A stretch of 64,000 nt of DNA. Source: Sesamum alatum. Its lineage: Eukaryota; Streptophyta; Magnoliopsida; Lamiales; Pedaliaceae. The position numbers and the translations under genes were made by a program. The notes under the pieces were generated by a model, which was given only the letters and a program-made list of their open reading frames with translations, did no database searches and was not told the DNA's origin. Location: the NCBI GenBank assembly GCA_034509735.1, contig JACGWO010000012.1:3038001-3102000 (forward strand). Direction: 5' to 3'. Position 1 is the stretch's first letter. Each line of letters starts with the position of its first letter. Positions 23,063 through 33,660 of the stretch are shown here, piece by piece.

Positions 23063-23707
23063 AACAAGGCCTTACTTTAGTAGTGAAATTGAGTGCCCGC
23101 AACTATGCGAGTTCAAATCCCATAAATATGGGTTAATAGTTTACATTTAATAGTAGTTGAATGTATTAATTTTAAAATATTAATAAATTAAATTAATATT
23201 TGAACTTAAATATAGGGTAAATTACAATTAGCTCCCTTGATATTTGACATAATTATAAATACCTTCTCGTTGTTTGAGAAATTATAAATACCCCCTGAGG
23301 TTTGTAACCGTTTAACAAATAACTCATTTCCATCTATTTTTATGGATAAATTGATCAAAATGCCCTTATGCACTGAATTATTTTTTGTTTAATTCTTAAA
23401 AAGTTATTGGACTACAATGCGCATGGAGAGATTTCTTAAGTTTTTTACACACAGGAGGAATAATGCAATTTGACTCGGGTGATTTTCTTACAATTTTAAT
23501 AAAAAATTTAAGGACAAAATGATCAATTTTAGGCCTTTGGTTAAAAATTACAAATTTCAGAGAGTATTTGTAATTTTTTAAATAATAAGGAAGTGTTTAT
23601 AATTATGCCAAATTTCAGAAAAAATAGATGTAATTTACCCTTTAAATATAATGATACAGCATTTAGCAACGAACAATATAAAAAGAATAAAATGAAAATA
23701 AAAAAAT
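23063..23707 (+). mobile_element. tRNA-derived SINE interrupted by a MITE
   Basis: A 17-bp direct repeat gacttgtttccactgcc / gacttgtttccaccgcc (23046-23062 and 23708-23724, one mismatch) flanks a body that starts with a tRNA-like promoter: a box-A-like tagtagtgaaattgagt followed by box-B-like gagttcaaatccc at 23110. The body ends in an A-rich tail just before the right repeat. Long duplications plus an A-rich tail mark LINE-mediated insertion. Removing the MITE (23215-23640) and its duplicated target leaves about 210 bp, a normal plant SINE length. Confidence 0.75.
23215..23640. mobile_element. Foldback MITE, Mutator-like, 426 bp, inside the SINE
   Basis: Ends are GGGTAAATTACA and the complement of TGTAATTTACCC. 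The flanks (23206-23214 TTAAATATA; the same 9 bp at 23642-23650 after one extra T) indicate a 9-bp duplication. It belongs to the same family as 5627-6046, in inverted orientation. It lies about 480 bp upstream of the start codon of the host gene. Confidence 0.8.
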
Positions 23708-23740
23708 GACTTGTTTCCACCGCCCCCACAATGATAATAG

Positions 23741-23770
23741 TATAATAGATCCGGCACAGCAAAGCACTCC
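23741..23770 (+). promoter_or_regulatory. Putative TATA region of the host gene
   Basis: tataatag at 23741 lies 383 bp before the ATG and about 100 bp after the MITE, followed by a CT/CA-rich stretch suited to a transcription start near 23770. The start is inferred only; the leader would be about 350 nt and is pyrimidine-rich. Confidence 0.35.
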
Positions 23771-24123
23771 TCTCAGATCATTCCCACCGCCGCGTCTGTA
23801 AAAATTTCTCTCCTTAATTTTTATTTTTAATTTTTTCGATTTTTTTCAATTTGTTCTGGGGAAGAAAAGAGCCCTCTGACCGATCTCCACTTGTATTCCC
23901 CAAACAAACTTCCAAGAATATTTGAAAAAAGAGATAAATATCAATTCAGTATACCCATTTCAATTCGATCAAATAAACCATTTTTTGAGCATTAAAACGC
24001 AAAAGTTTATCCATTCACCTCGGCCTTCGCACAGAAAATTTCCCACCTTTAAAATTATCTGATTATCAGTTTTTTTTTTTGTGAAGAAATCTTGAAAAAC
24101 AGAGGAAGAAAAGGGTTGGAAAG

Positions 24124-25927
24124 ATGATGAGAAGGCAGCCACAGAGTCAGCAGGATTATTATTCCAAGATTTTCTACGAGCTTTCGGCGTTGGTTTTGAA
24201 TATCATGCGATCCCCGCCGCCGTCGCCGTCGTCGACGATCGATTTTGCCGATCAGACTGGGGTTGGCCACCGTCGGCGGAGGGAGGAGCCGTCGTTTCAG
24301 CAGATGACGCCGGCGGGATTTGCTTCTCTGCTTCTTGGGATTTCCTTGGCCTTGATGCTGTGTGGATCGGTGACTTTTTTCCTTGGGTTTATTTTGATGC
24401 CTTGGGTTCTTGGGTTGGTGATATTTTTGTACTTTGTGGGGGTGGTTTCGAGCATTTCCATGATTGGGAGGGCCATTCTGTGTTATAACTCCGCCCCTCC
24501 TTCGCCTAGGAAAGACATTCCTTGTAAGAACTCTGCTCAATCTTCTCTTCTCTTGCTTCAAAATTGATTTTTTCTTCTTCTTTTTTTGGTTTCTTTAAGG
24601 GTGGATTAATGAATTGTGTTAATTTCAAGATATCCCTTTTAAGACGTTTTCTCATTGTCCTTCTTTATGTACTTTATCTTGAATATTTTTTTGGGGGGTT
24701 TGGGGATTAATGGTAATATTTGGGCATTTGCTTGTGGTATAAGGTTTTATGTTTGTTTGATGGGATTTCTGGGTTGTGTTGTTCTTGATTGATTCTCAAT
24801 TCAAGACTGGATTTTACCCTTTTGCAATTTCATTTCTTGTTTTGCTCATTCTCTTGCCATTTAGATGCTTTTATGTGCTGTTTAATTGTCTTGTTCCTGG
24901 TTTTGATTATGTCTTGTTTGTATTAATAGGTAATTCTTATAACTTGATTCATCTTCAGGCTTGGTGACTAAAGTTTTTATTTTTAGGCTCTGGGCTTTGG
25001 TGACTTGTAATTAGGCTATTTCAGGTTGTGCTTTTCCAGTTCAACTGGGATTTGGGTTGGAGTGGGGTGGGGTGGGGGGTTCTGGTCTTTCTCAAAAATA
25101 GTGGTAGATTTCACTTAATTGTAGGCGTCCGGCGAAACAAGAAGATGTTTTTCTTATTTTTTGGGTTTTAGCTTGTTGATTCAGTAGTATACACTCTCAT
25201 GGGATCAACAAAATCTGCAGGATTTTGTTGATTATGATAGTTGACTTGTGAATATGCTAGTTTGTGAATCCAAATCCTTTGCCTTTAACCGGTTTTCGGG
25301 AGATACGCAGGCAATATCAGCTGCCGACTATTAGATATTCAGTGCAGTTTCTGTGCAGTGCAATATCTGAATTAAGTACCACATTCGACTCCCTTAAGAA
25401 CTAATTCTTAGTGCTGAAATGAGTTATGGCTTAATGAAAGCCTAAGTCTTGATCTTAAGAGATATTGCACTTTTGGTCTTTCATTTGCTGGAGATTGTGG
25501 AATAAATGTCAGTCAAGTTTATTTATTATGCACTCTCCGTTGTAGGTGTAATCTAGATTCGTTTATGTGCCTCGATTTGTTCTCTGCTGGGCTTTGGGAT
25601 TTCCAGTTTTGATATAGCAAGGATTGTTTTGTTACTAGTTTGTTAACTTCACAAAGTCTCTTTCCTTTCATGGCATTCTGTAACTTCTAAGCTTAAGATT
25701 TTCAGGTGATGTTGTAGGAGTGCAAGAATCAATTTGCCCAATTTGAATGCAGTTTCGTGCAAGAAACTGCACATGTTATTCTTGTAAATGAACATGTAAT
25801 GCAACCCTGTGTTAACATCATTGTGTGATTTCAACGTGGGCTTTCCTGATCTGATTTTCCATGTTTGTTTTGTGACAATCTAGTAATTTCATTTTCACGT
25901 TGCGTTGCAGCCTGGAAGCTTCTATGA
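24124..25927 (+). CDS. Small membrane protein of unknown function (two exons, 138 aa)
   Basis: This is the only intact-looking host gene. Exon 1 (24124-24523) encodes 133 codons: a basic, Tyr-containing N-terminus, a Pro/Ser-rich linker (about residues 31-37), an Arg-rich patch (50-53), then two closely spaced hydrophobic segments (about 65-90 and 92-115) with a Pro-Trp turn between, and a Cys/Ser/Pro-rich tail. A GT donor at 24524 (cttGTAAGA) and AG acceptor at 25909-25910 (gttgcAG) remove a 1387-bp intron. Exon 2 adds only SWKLL and stop TGA at 25925-25927. Reading through the donor instead gives 147 residues. GC is raised over the exon, unlike the surroundings. The protein likely sits in a membrane as a helical hairpin; the function is unknown to me. 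The first of two adjacent ATGs is used here. Confidence 0.75.
24524..25910 (+). other. Long intron of the host gene
   Basis: T-rich sequence with a canonical GTAAG donor and TTGCAG acceptor. It is T-rich and GC-poorer than the exon, as in plant introns. Short open stretches inside (for example 24776-24967) show no independent coding signal. Confidence 0.7.
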
Positions 25928-26430
25928 GGCATTTAACACGAGACATTCTGTCAAAAGGATTCAGCACACTCGTGTTGTGTGCTATGTATCATTCAAATAT
26001 AGGACTCTCCGGTAGGGGAAACTGTGGATACTTCCGTCTCTAAGGATACTTCACCAGCATGTGGATATGGCGTCACTCTTAAGTCGAAGGATGAGATCTT
26101 TACACCGTTCGAAGATGGAAACATTTCGATTAGCTGTTTTCCCAGTTACAGGGAAGATGTATTTGTGTTGCCACATATTTTATTTCTTGAAAGGGATGCT
26201 ATTTTTCCCCCCCTTCTCTCTTTTGGTGCTTTTTCAATATGTATAAGAATTATAGATTGTGTAATGACTCTTGTCTTTTGAAACTGTTTGCTGAAATTGG
26301 AAGAACTCATTCCTAACTTCAGAGCCCTTGTTTGAATGATCTAATTCAATATTGTACAATTCCAGGCACGAAATTGTAAGATGTTTGCAGCCTCCCTTTG
26401 TTTTCCCTTGTTAATGAGAATTCTTTATCA
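25928..26430 (+). other. Probable 3' untranslated region of the host gene
   Basis: Downstream of the stop, T-rich sequence continues to about 26430 with near-consensus polyadenylation-type motifs (aatgtg.., ttgttaatgagaa). The exact end cannot be set. Confidence 0.4.
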
Positions 26431-26533
26431 TTCTTGATTTGTTATAGAAGTTATGTCTTTTTCTCCATGTCTGGTGTGCAAGCGACGCCACACGCCCACC
26501 GCGCCTATTCTCATATCCTCCTCTTCTCGAAAA

Positions 26534-26800
26534 ATTGCACCATCAAATTTGAGTTTAATATCCGAAGGTGGGGCTGACCACTGCACTACGAGTGGTCATG
26601 GCCCATGGAGGTCGGACGATGGATTGCACCATCAAAGTTGAGTTTAATATCCGAAGGTGGGGCTGACCACTGCACTACGAGTGGTCATGGCCCATGGAGG
26701 TCGGACGGTGGATTGCACCATCAAAGTTGAGTTTAATACCCGATGGTGGGGCTGACCACTGCACGGCAAGTGGTCATGGCCCATGGAGGTCGAATGGTAG
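26534..26800. repeat. Three tandem copies of an 89-bp unit
   Basis: Units start with attgcaccatcaaa at 26534, 26623 and 26712, exactly 89 bp apart. Each carries gaccactgcac...gtggtc, an imperfect palindrome, and catggcccatgg. The first two are nearly identical; the third differs at several positions. GC-rich against the surroundings. Origin unknown. Confidence 0.85.
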
Positions 26801-27295
26801 CTGCGTGATAACTTGGTGTGAGCCAAGAGATTGGTGCCCGCCCTTGTTGGGCACCGGAGCGCACCAAAGGAACTTCCAGTTGCGTGGATGCATTGCACAT
26901 CCAACAAGGTCCGCAACGGCGGTGATGTTTCGAGCTCTATCGTATAGAGAATCGACCGATCCAGTATGATTGTAGATCAACACATCTCGACCATAAAAAT
27001 CTATTGTAGGACAGGTTTAGAGGAGATGTCCGCAACTGCGGCGATGTATCAAGCTCCATTACAAGATAGTATGCACTGTGTATAGAGAATCAAGCGATCT
27101 AGTATGATGCTAGGTCAACAGATCTCGACCATAAACTCTATTATTTTAGATCCATCCCTGTACAGATATCGACAGGATATGGTCATATTTTTGATAGCCA
27201 GAGGATAGATTCCACAGGTGGCTTCTTTTCTTGATCAATGACTTCACTAAATGTGGCCAAAGGGTGTAATAGAGTTGGCTCCGTTCACTTTATTA
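26801..27295. repeat. GC-richer region with hairpin and a diverged duplication
   Basis: GGTGCCC (26833-26839) pairs with GGGCACC (26849-26855). A block near 26906-26999 (gtccgcaacggcggtgatg ... ctcgaccata) recurs, diverged, at 27029-27141. No open frame spans either. It may be part of the same unknown element as the 89-bp array. Confidence 0.55.
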
Positions 27296-27426
27296 TTTGA
27301 TTATTGGTAATATATAATTTTCTTTTTTCTATTAAAACTATATAACACTTCTTTTATTAGAATTTGGAGAGGGCAACAAGGGTACATCGATCTTCTTGGT
27401 GGATCACTCAAATAATGTCAAGATTT
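27296..27426 (+). repeat. Dispersed repeat, copy A (second copy at 52071-52203)
   Basis: About 130 bp are shared with 52071-52203 in the same orientation, including tctattaaaactatata, cttcttttattagaatttgg and ggtggatcact. The origin is unknown; the second copy follows the gag remnant. Confidence 0.75.
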
Positions 27427-27701
27427 CGTATCTGAATATCGAATTCGAATTTCTGATTCAAATTCTGTCGTATCCACTGTTTCAATTAATAAATAAATGG
27501 TATTTGTATAAAGATGATATTATGTATTTTACTAAGATTTTCTTTTATAATATAGTCGGCATATATTAAATAAAAATAAAAGATGTGACATAATTTGAAA
27601 TAGAAAATCCCATTTGAGGGTCTCGTTAATTTTGAAAGGAAACAATGCATTATAATGATTTTTATTTTTTTTGGAGGGGGATCATTGCAATATATAAACA
27701 T
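27427..27701. other. AT-rich spacer
   Basis: No gene is seen. A short reverse frame at 27486-27701 is low-complexity and rejected. Confidence 0.5.
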
Positions 27702-27704
27702 TTA

Positions 27705-28025
27705 GGTCCTGTTTGTTTGCCGGGAATGAAATATGGTACTCGGAATAAAACTGCAGGAAATTTGATTGCTAGAAGTTTTATTCTATTGCAAACGTTTGGA
27801 TATATAGAATAAGGTATTTAATAGGGAAATAAATCAAATTCGTAAAAAAATATTTGGTGTGCTACATATGATAAAGGAATGGAATATATATATATATATA
27901 AGTTTAATAATGTCTAAAAATAATTTTATTGGCATATTCCCGTTTTGAAAACTATCTAACCAAATTTCTGATACTCGCAAATTAAATCCCCAAAAAATGT
28001 CATTCTCAAGCAAACAAACAGAGCC
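27705..28025. mobile_element. Tourist-like (PIF/Harbinger) MITE, 321 bp, TTA TSD
   Basis: The ends GGTCCTGTTTGTTTGCCGGG and, on the complement of the right side, ggctctgtttgtttgcttga match closely. TTA flanks both sides (27702-27704, 28026-28028). No coding capacity. It is a separate subfamily from the MITE at 17524-18027. Confidence 0.8.
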
Positions 28026-28028
28026 TTA

Positions 28029-28724
28029 ATAAAGATAAAATTAATAGAGAACCAACATCAATAACAATACAATCAATAACATTTTACTTAATTAATAAGA
28101 TTTTTATATTAATCGCATCATATATTTTTATTCTTAAAACTTAACAAAATTCAAGTATTTTACATCTATTTCATTTGATCAAATAAAACATAAATTGCTC
28201 TATGTTACCAATTATTATGGCTCAATGATTAAGAACGTCAAAGGCCATTGTCAAGGCATTTAATTGGATTAAACATACATTCTGACTTATATGTTGATAG
28301 GTCAGCTATAAGAATCCTTTCCGACACGACACTGTTGATTTTTTTCCGTGCCCTATTAGCTGGTTTTTTCCCTCTCAATTTCAATTGAAGGAAGAACTTG
28401 GGTTCTACCTATTCTATATATTATTGTAGATGATTTCCTATTCTTTGAGTTCATGAATTCAGTAGGTAGTAGCTATGAACTCCTTATTCCTCCCTAAAGT
28501 TTCTATATATAGGCCTTTATTGTGATAGAGCTCAGCTGTCTGAAAAGGACCTTCAATAGTCTAGTTAAGAGCTTGTTTGGTTCGAATAAAAAATTGATGT
28601 ACAAAGAAAAGGTTATGTACATATAAGAAAAAGTTTGATGTTTGGTCAGAGATAATAAATGACAAGAAAATAAAATTGAATATATTATATGAAACTCTTT
28701 TGGAGCTCGTTTTGTTTCCGTCCA
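28029..28724. other. AT-rich spacer
   Basis: No gene. Near 28566 and 28695 the motifs gagcttgtttggttc and ggagctcgttttgtttcc hint at a further small inverted-repeat element, but ends and target duplication were not resolved. Confidence 0.4.
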
Positions 28725-30670
28725 GATTTTGACGGAAAATTGAAGCGCGAGGCTGAAAAGACAAAAGAGGACCTCTTTTGCTTTTGCTTATAATATAGAC
28801 ATAATTTATATATATATATATATACTAGTATGAAACTCGTGCTATGCACGAACATTTACAAATTTTATAGTGTTTTCATAAATTTCAAATTATATAAATG
28901 TATGTCATTTTTTAATGACCTTCTTATATTATATAATAGTATAATTAAACTAATGTATACAAAACTAAATATTGAATGTTTACTAAGTTTATTTACTGAA
29001 TATTTTGAAAATAACCATAGAAGATTATTATAGTTTTAGACATTAAAAAAATTCATTTTATGAGTTTCAAATACTACATATATTTTCTTATTCAATTAAT
29101 ATTTTCTTAGTAAAATAACAAATATTAATATTTAAATACATTAATAATAGATACTATCATATGTACCCTGTGATATAAACGGTTTCTCTTAAAGAATACA
29201 ATCCATAATATATTATCCCTTTTTGTATACAAAGTTTCTGAAAGGGGGAAAAAAAGTATTAGTATCACTTTTTATTTCCTTTATAGAAAATAAATTTAAC
29301 AATATTTGAAACTAATAAAAAGTAAAGATATGTACATATATATATATATTTCTAAATTATATGTTAAGAACACATGTACATTAAGAAATTTGAAATGCTA
29401 TGAACATAATATAATAGCAATGTAGACATAACAAAAAATTCTTGCAATTGGGCTCGTTCCCATTAATTAATTATCATATTACTGTACAATAATCGAGTTA
29501 TTTTTAATAAATTATTATTTTTATCGAGTTTTCTATCCTAACTCAATCATTCTTCTAGTTAATGAACTCATTAATAGCCGATAATTTTACTTTATATTCT
29601 TGTCAATTCCATTTACTTCCAAAGGTCCAAAAATAGAACAAATAGTCCACTCATAAATTTTAATTTTCATGCCTACTCTCACAAATTTTAATTTTAGCAC
29701 CAGAATTTGACGGAAAATTGAAGCATGAGGCTGAAAAGACAAAAAAGGACCTCTTTTGCTTTTACTTATTATTTAGACATAATTTATATATATATATATA
29801 TATATATACTAGCATGAAACTCGTACTATGTATGAATATTTACAAATTTTATAGTGTTTTCATAAATTTCAAATTATATAAATGTATGTCATATTTTAAT
29901 GACCTTCTTATATTATATAATAGTATTAAACTAATTAATGTATACAAAACAAAATATTGAATGTTTACTAAGTTTATGTACTGAATATTTTGAAAATAAC
30001 CATAGAAGATTATCATAGTTTTAGACATTAAAAAATTTATTTTATAAGTTTCAAATATTAATATTTTTTTAGTAAAATAACAAATATTAATATTTAAATA
30101 CATTAATAATAGATACTATTATATGTACCCTGTGATATAAACAGATTTTTCTTTAAGAATACAATCCGTAATAAATTATCCCTTTTGTATACAAAGTTTC
30201 TGAAAGGGGGAAAAAAAGAAAAAAAAAGTATTAGTATTACTTTTTATTTCCTTTATAGAAAATAAATGTAACAATATTTGAAACTAATAAAACTAAAGAT
30301 ATGTACATATATATATTTCTACATTATAAGCTAAGAACACATGTACAATAAGCCATTCAAAATGCTATGACCATAATATAATAGCAATATAGACATAATA
30401 ATAAATTCTAGTAGTTGGGCTCGTTTTCATTAATTAATTATCATAGATACTGTAGAATAATTGAATTATTTTTTAATAAATAATTCTTTTTATCGAGTTT
30501 TCTACCCTAACGTAATCATTCTTCTTGTTAATGACTCATTAATTGTCGATAATTTTACTTTGTATTCTTGTCAGTTCCATTTACTTTCAAAGGTCAAAGA
30601 ATAGAACAAATATTCCACTCATAAATTTTAATCTCCATGCCTAATCTTACAAATTTTATTTTTTAGCACC
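28725..30670 (-). repeat. Two tandem ~970-bp copies of a Helitron-like repeat (family A)
   Basis: The unit starting at gacggaaaattgaag (28731) repeats at 29709, 978 bp later, and both end with ttttagcac (29692-29700, 30661-30669). Each contains a (TA)n run followed by CTAG and a hairpin motif, then the same ~850-bp AT-rich body. A third, more diverged copy of the body is at 39540-40140. Short frames inside are shadows. Confidence 0.8.
28825..28850 (-). mobile_element. Helitron-like 3' terminus
   Basis: On the minus strand the order is CGTGC ATA GCACG (perfect hairpin, plus 28838-28850), 9 nt, CTAG, then T. This is the standard Helitron 3' architecture. The matching 5' start was not found. 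In the second tandem copy the hairpin is decayed (CTAG at 29809-29812). Confidence 0.55.
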
Positions 30671-31368
30671 CTATTAGACATAATAAATTTAAAAAATTGA
30701 TGATCCTGAAATTAAAAAAAAAAATCAAGATGTAAAGTTATATAAATTAAAATTAAAAAATACGTACAAAAGATTATACACCATTTAAAAATACAAGTAT
30801 TAATTTAGTGAAAGAGAAGTCGTACCCAAAATTCAACTGAAAATATGTCATTTTCTCCATTGCAAATATTTTTCCTAAATAATTATAAACTTCAATGCAA
30901 AAACCAAATTAAACCTATTTTTGTATTTCATGAATGAGATCGAAAAGTATGTGAACTTTTTTCAGGTAAACATGTTTAATTAATAAATCATAGAACCCAT
31001 GCTATGCATGGTTATAATGGTAAGAGTACTAAATTAATGGCAAGATATAAAACTAAAATATTATTGAACAACTCTAAGCTCACAACAATTAAATGAGGAT
31101 AAATGAATCAACTCTCCATTGTAAGGAGAACTATTAAAAAAAAATGTTTATCAAGTGGAAGAGGAAAAATCAAGAAAAATGTTTGAAGTTTAATCAAGAT
31201 AACTTTGAAATTAGGAAAATTAATATGAAATCATTCATAAACATTGCACAATACTAAAAATGGACGAAGAAAAAACGGTGAATTTAATATCACATAAATT
31301 TCTTGCTAGTCTATACATATCAATAATAAGAGTTTTAAATAAATATACATGAATTTTGATGAACAAAA

Positions 31369-31402
<34 letters not shown>

Positions 31403-33190
31403 TCATTTAATAAAAAACTTAGCAAACTAATTTAAACAAAAAAATCATGATCATATCCCATGTCCACATTAAAAAAGACGGCAAGAAATGCAAGATTAGT
31501 CAACTTTTTCTAATTGAAATTGAAAAAAAAAATTGATGAATTAATTATTAGATAAAAAAATGTATAGTCATTCAATAATTAAGTAAAGAAATCATGACTA
31601 TTGATGGAAACAAAACATAAAATTAAAAAGAAGCTAATACTTCAGCTAAAGGTAACTATTTTAATAGAAAATTCATTAATTAATGAGACAAACAAAATGA
31701 ATCAGTGAAACAAGAAGGGAAAAAAGATAATTGAAAAATAAAAATTAAATTCGAGTAAATATTAAGAATAAATACAAAAATTATAAAATTACAAACTCTT
31801 TAAGAAGTAAGGAAAAATATTTCATGCTAGATTCATCAAAAAAAGTAAAAAAAAAAATATTGAAAAGATGAAGAAAGAAGATTAACTAAAACACAAAGAG
31901 AAAAACATAAAAAATATGCAAAAGTGGACATTAAAAAGAAAAACAATTAAAAAAGCCATTGGGTAATGTGTGAGGGAAATAAATTGATGAAGAAATCTTA
32001 TCATGTAATAGCAAAAAGTATATAAAAAGACAAAAGACTGTAAGTTTGAAGAAAAATAATTAAAAGGACAAAATAATTTTTATAAAATACCAAAGTAAAT
32101 TTGAAAAAAATTAAAAATCTCAATTTTAAGAAAAAACTTAGAAAATTAAAACTGTAAGTTTTAAAATAATTTATTTGGAGTAAACAAAAAGTTGTTCCAA
32201 CATACATTGAAAAGCTAGGTAATTTTATAAAAACAATTATAAACAAAATTGAAAATGAAAAATTCATATATTTTTCAAGTATGATTGTTCTTTAATTAAG
32301 ATGAATTTGTTTAGATAATAAAAACCACAAAAAATTAGTATTAAATCAAAATTATTTAATTGAGGATGAATAATATATTTTTATTATAAGAGAAGTTACA
32401 ATGATTAAAATTTTCAAAATAAGCCAAAATGACACTCAATCGCCTAAAATTTGATATTATATAATTGTAATCTATCAATTAAAAACATATTAATATGGTT
32501 AGAGAACAAATATTACTATATTACTCAAAGAGATATAAAAGTGTATTTATATAATTAGCAAATGAATATACTGAATCAACAACATATATTATGATATACA
32601 TAATAATAACTTTAAATCAAAATCAACAGTACATAAAATTCATTGAAAGACAACATATACCATTGTTAAGTAAGAGTTCATAAAAGACGTCAAAAATTCT
32701 AGATGAATGGATACTTTCTCATTATAAGTTTTATATAAGAGATGAACACCATCAAATACCAGTGGCCTATCCTTGAAAGTTTGAGACATCTTTCGTGATC
32801 CGATCATCTATATCAAAGTCATTTTTGGTAAAAGTTTTTACCAAATATTCTTGATATGTCATGGAAAAAAGTCAACAAAAATTAAGATATAAATTAATTT
32901 ATAGTTCAAAGAATGAAACAAATTTGTAAGGTGAGTCCAAAAATAATAATTGAATGTAGAAAATGGGAAAAATAAAATATCATCTGGTTGGAGAGCTTGA
33001 TAATACAACAAACTGAAATGGCCATTGGCTGAAAAGAAGAAAAACCAATTAGTTTGATCACTAAAATAACAAAAAGAAAAGCAAAATCAAACCTATCACA
33101 ACAGAGTGGTGATAAGGAATAGAAAATTTACAAAACTAATATCAAGGGTGTGTGGTTGAAATGATAAGAAATTACAGATAAATATCTTTA
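30671..33190. other. Very AT-rich non-coding sequence
   Basis: No gene is supported. A perfect hairpin ccatgc tat gcatgg lies at 30997-31011, like the family A/B Helitron ends but with its CTAG decayed. A (CA)n(TA)n run is at 31370-31400. Poly-A-rich tracts dominate. Confidence 0.55.
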
Positions 33191-33193
33191 TTT

Positions 33194-33660
33194 CGAAATT
33201 AGGGTAAAATGCAATTTGCCCCCCTTATTATGGAAAAAGAGCAAAAAAATCCCTCGTGTTACAAAAAATGAAGCACACTGCCCCCTGGAGTAAAAAAGCG
33301 TGGAATTGAAGGTAAAATGCCCAATATACCCCTCCTTATAATGAAATATGCTGACTGCGTTGACCCATTAGAAATTAGGGTTTTTTCATTTCTGAAAGAG
33401 AGAGGCGATCCAAAACTTTTTTCTCTTCACCGTACGTGCGATTTGGCAAAAATCGGAAGGTTTTACCGTTGAATCTTGCTAAAAATTGTTTTACAAGGTA
33501 CTATTTTACTTTCAGGAACTTTTTTGTTAATTTTTATGGTTTATTTTTGGGTTTTTTTAATGAAAATGACGAACACCACTTCAACGTTTTGTAGTGAACA
33601 CGAGGGATTTATACAAGGGGAATCTTGTGAAGGTACTACGACGGTGTTAAGGTAAGATTC
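33194..33660 (+). mobile_element. Lone Mutator-like element end with leader-like sequence
   Basis: GGGTAAAATGCAATTTGCCCCCC is a typical outward end of the local 9-bp-TSD family style. It is followed by TIR-like sequence with cccc-rich motifs, then a pyrimidine-rich, leader-like stretch near 33420. No right end or partner of the possible target tcgaaatta is found downstream, so it looks truncated. The start of a once-autonomous copy is possible but unproven. Confidence 0.4.

Noticed and set aside
23063..23120. tRNA gene
   Set aside because: Box A and B-like motifs are present but the cloverleaf does not fold and the context is a SINE with target duplications.
24055..24561. Minus-strand 168-codon basic frame opposite the host gene
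   Set aside because: It is longer than the host exon but very Arg/Pro/His-biased and covers UTR plus exon; typical GC-driven shadow.
26534..26800. CRISPR-like array
   Set aside because: Direct 89-bp tandem repeats with no spacers, in a plant genome.
28566..28724. Small inverted-repeat MITE between gagcttgtttggttc and ggagctcgttttgtttcc
   Set aside because: The motifs are too short and no target duplication could be matched.
32001..32267. Minus-strand 88-codon Phe/Leu-rich frame
   Set aside because: It arises from poly-A-rich sequence in an 85% AT region.
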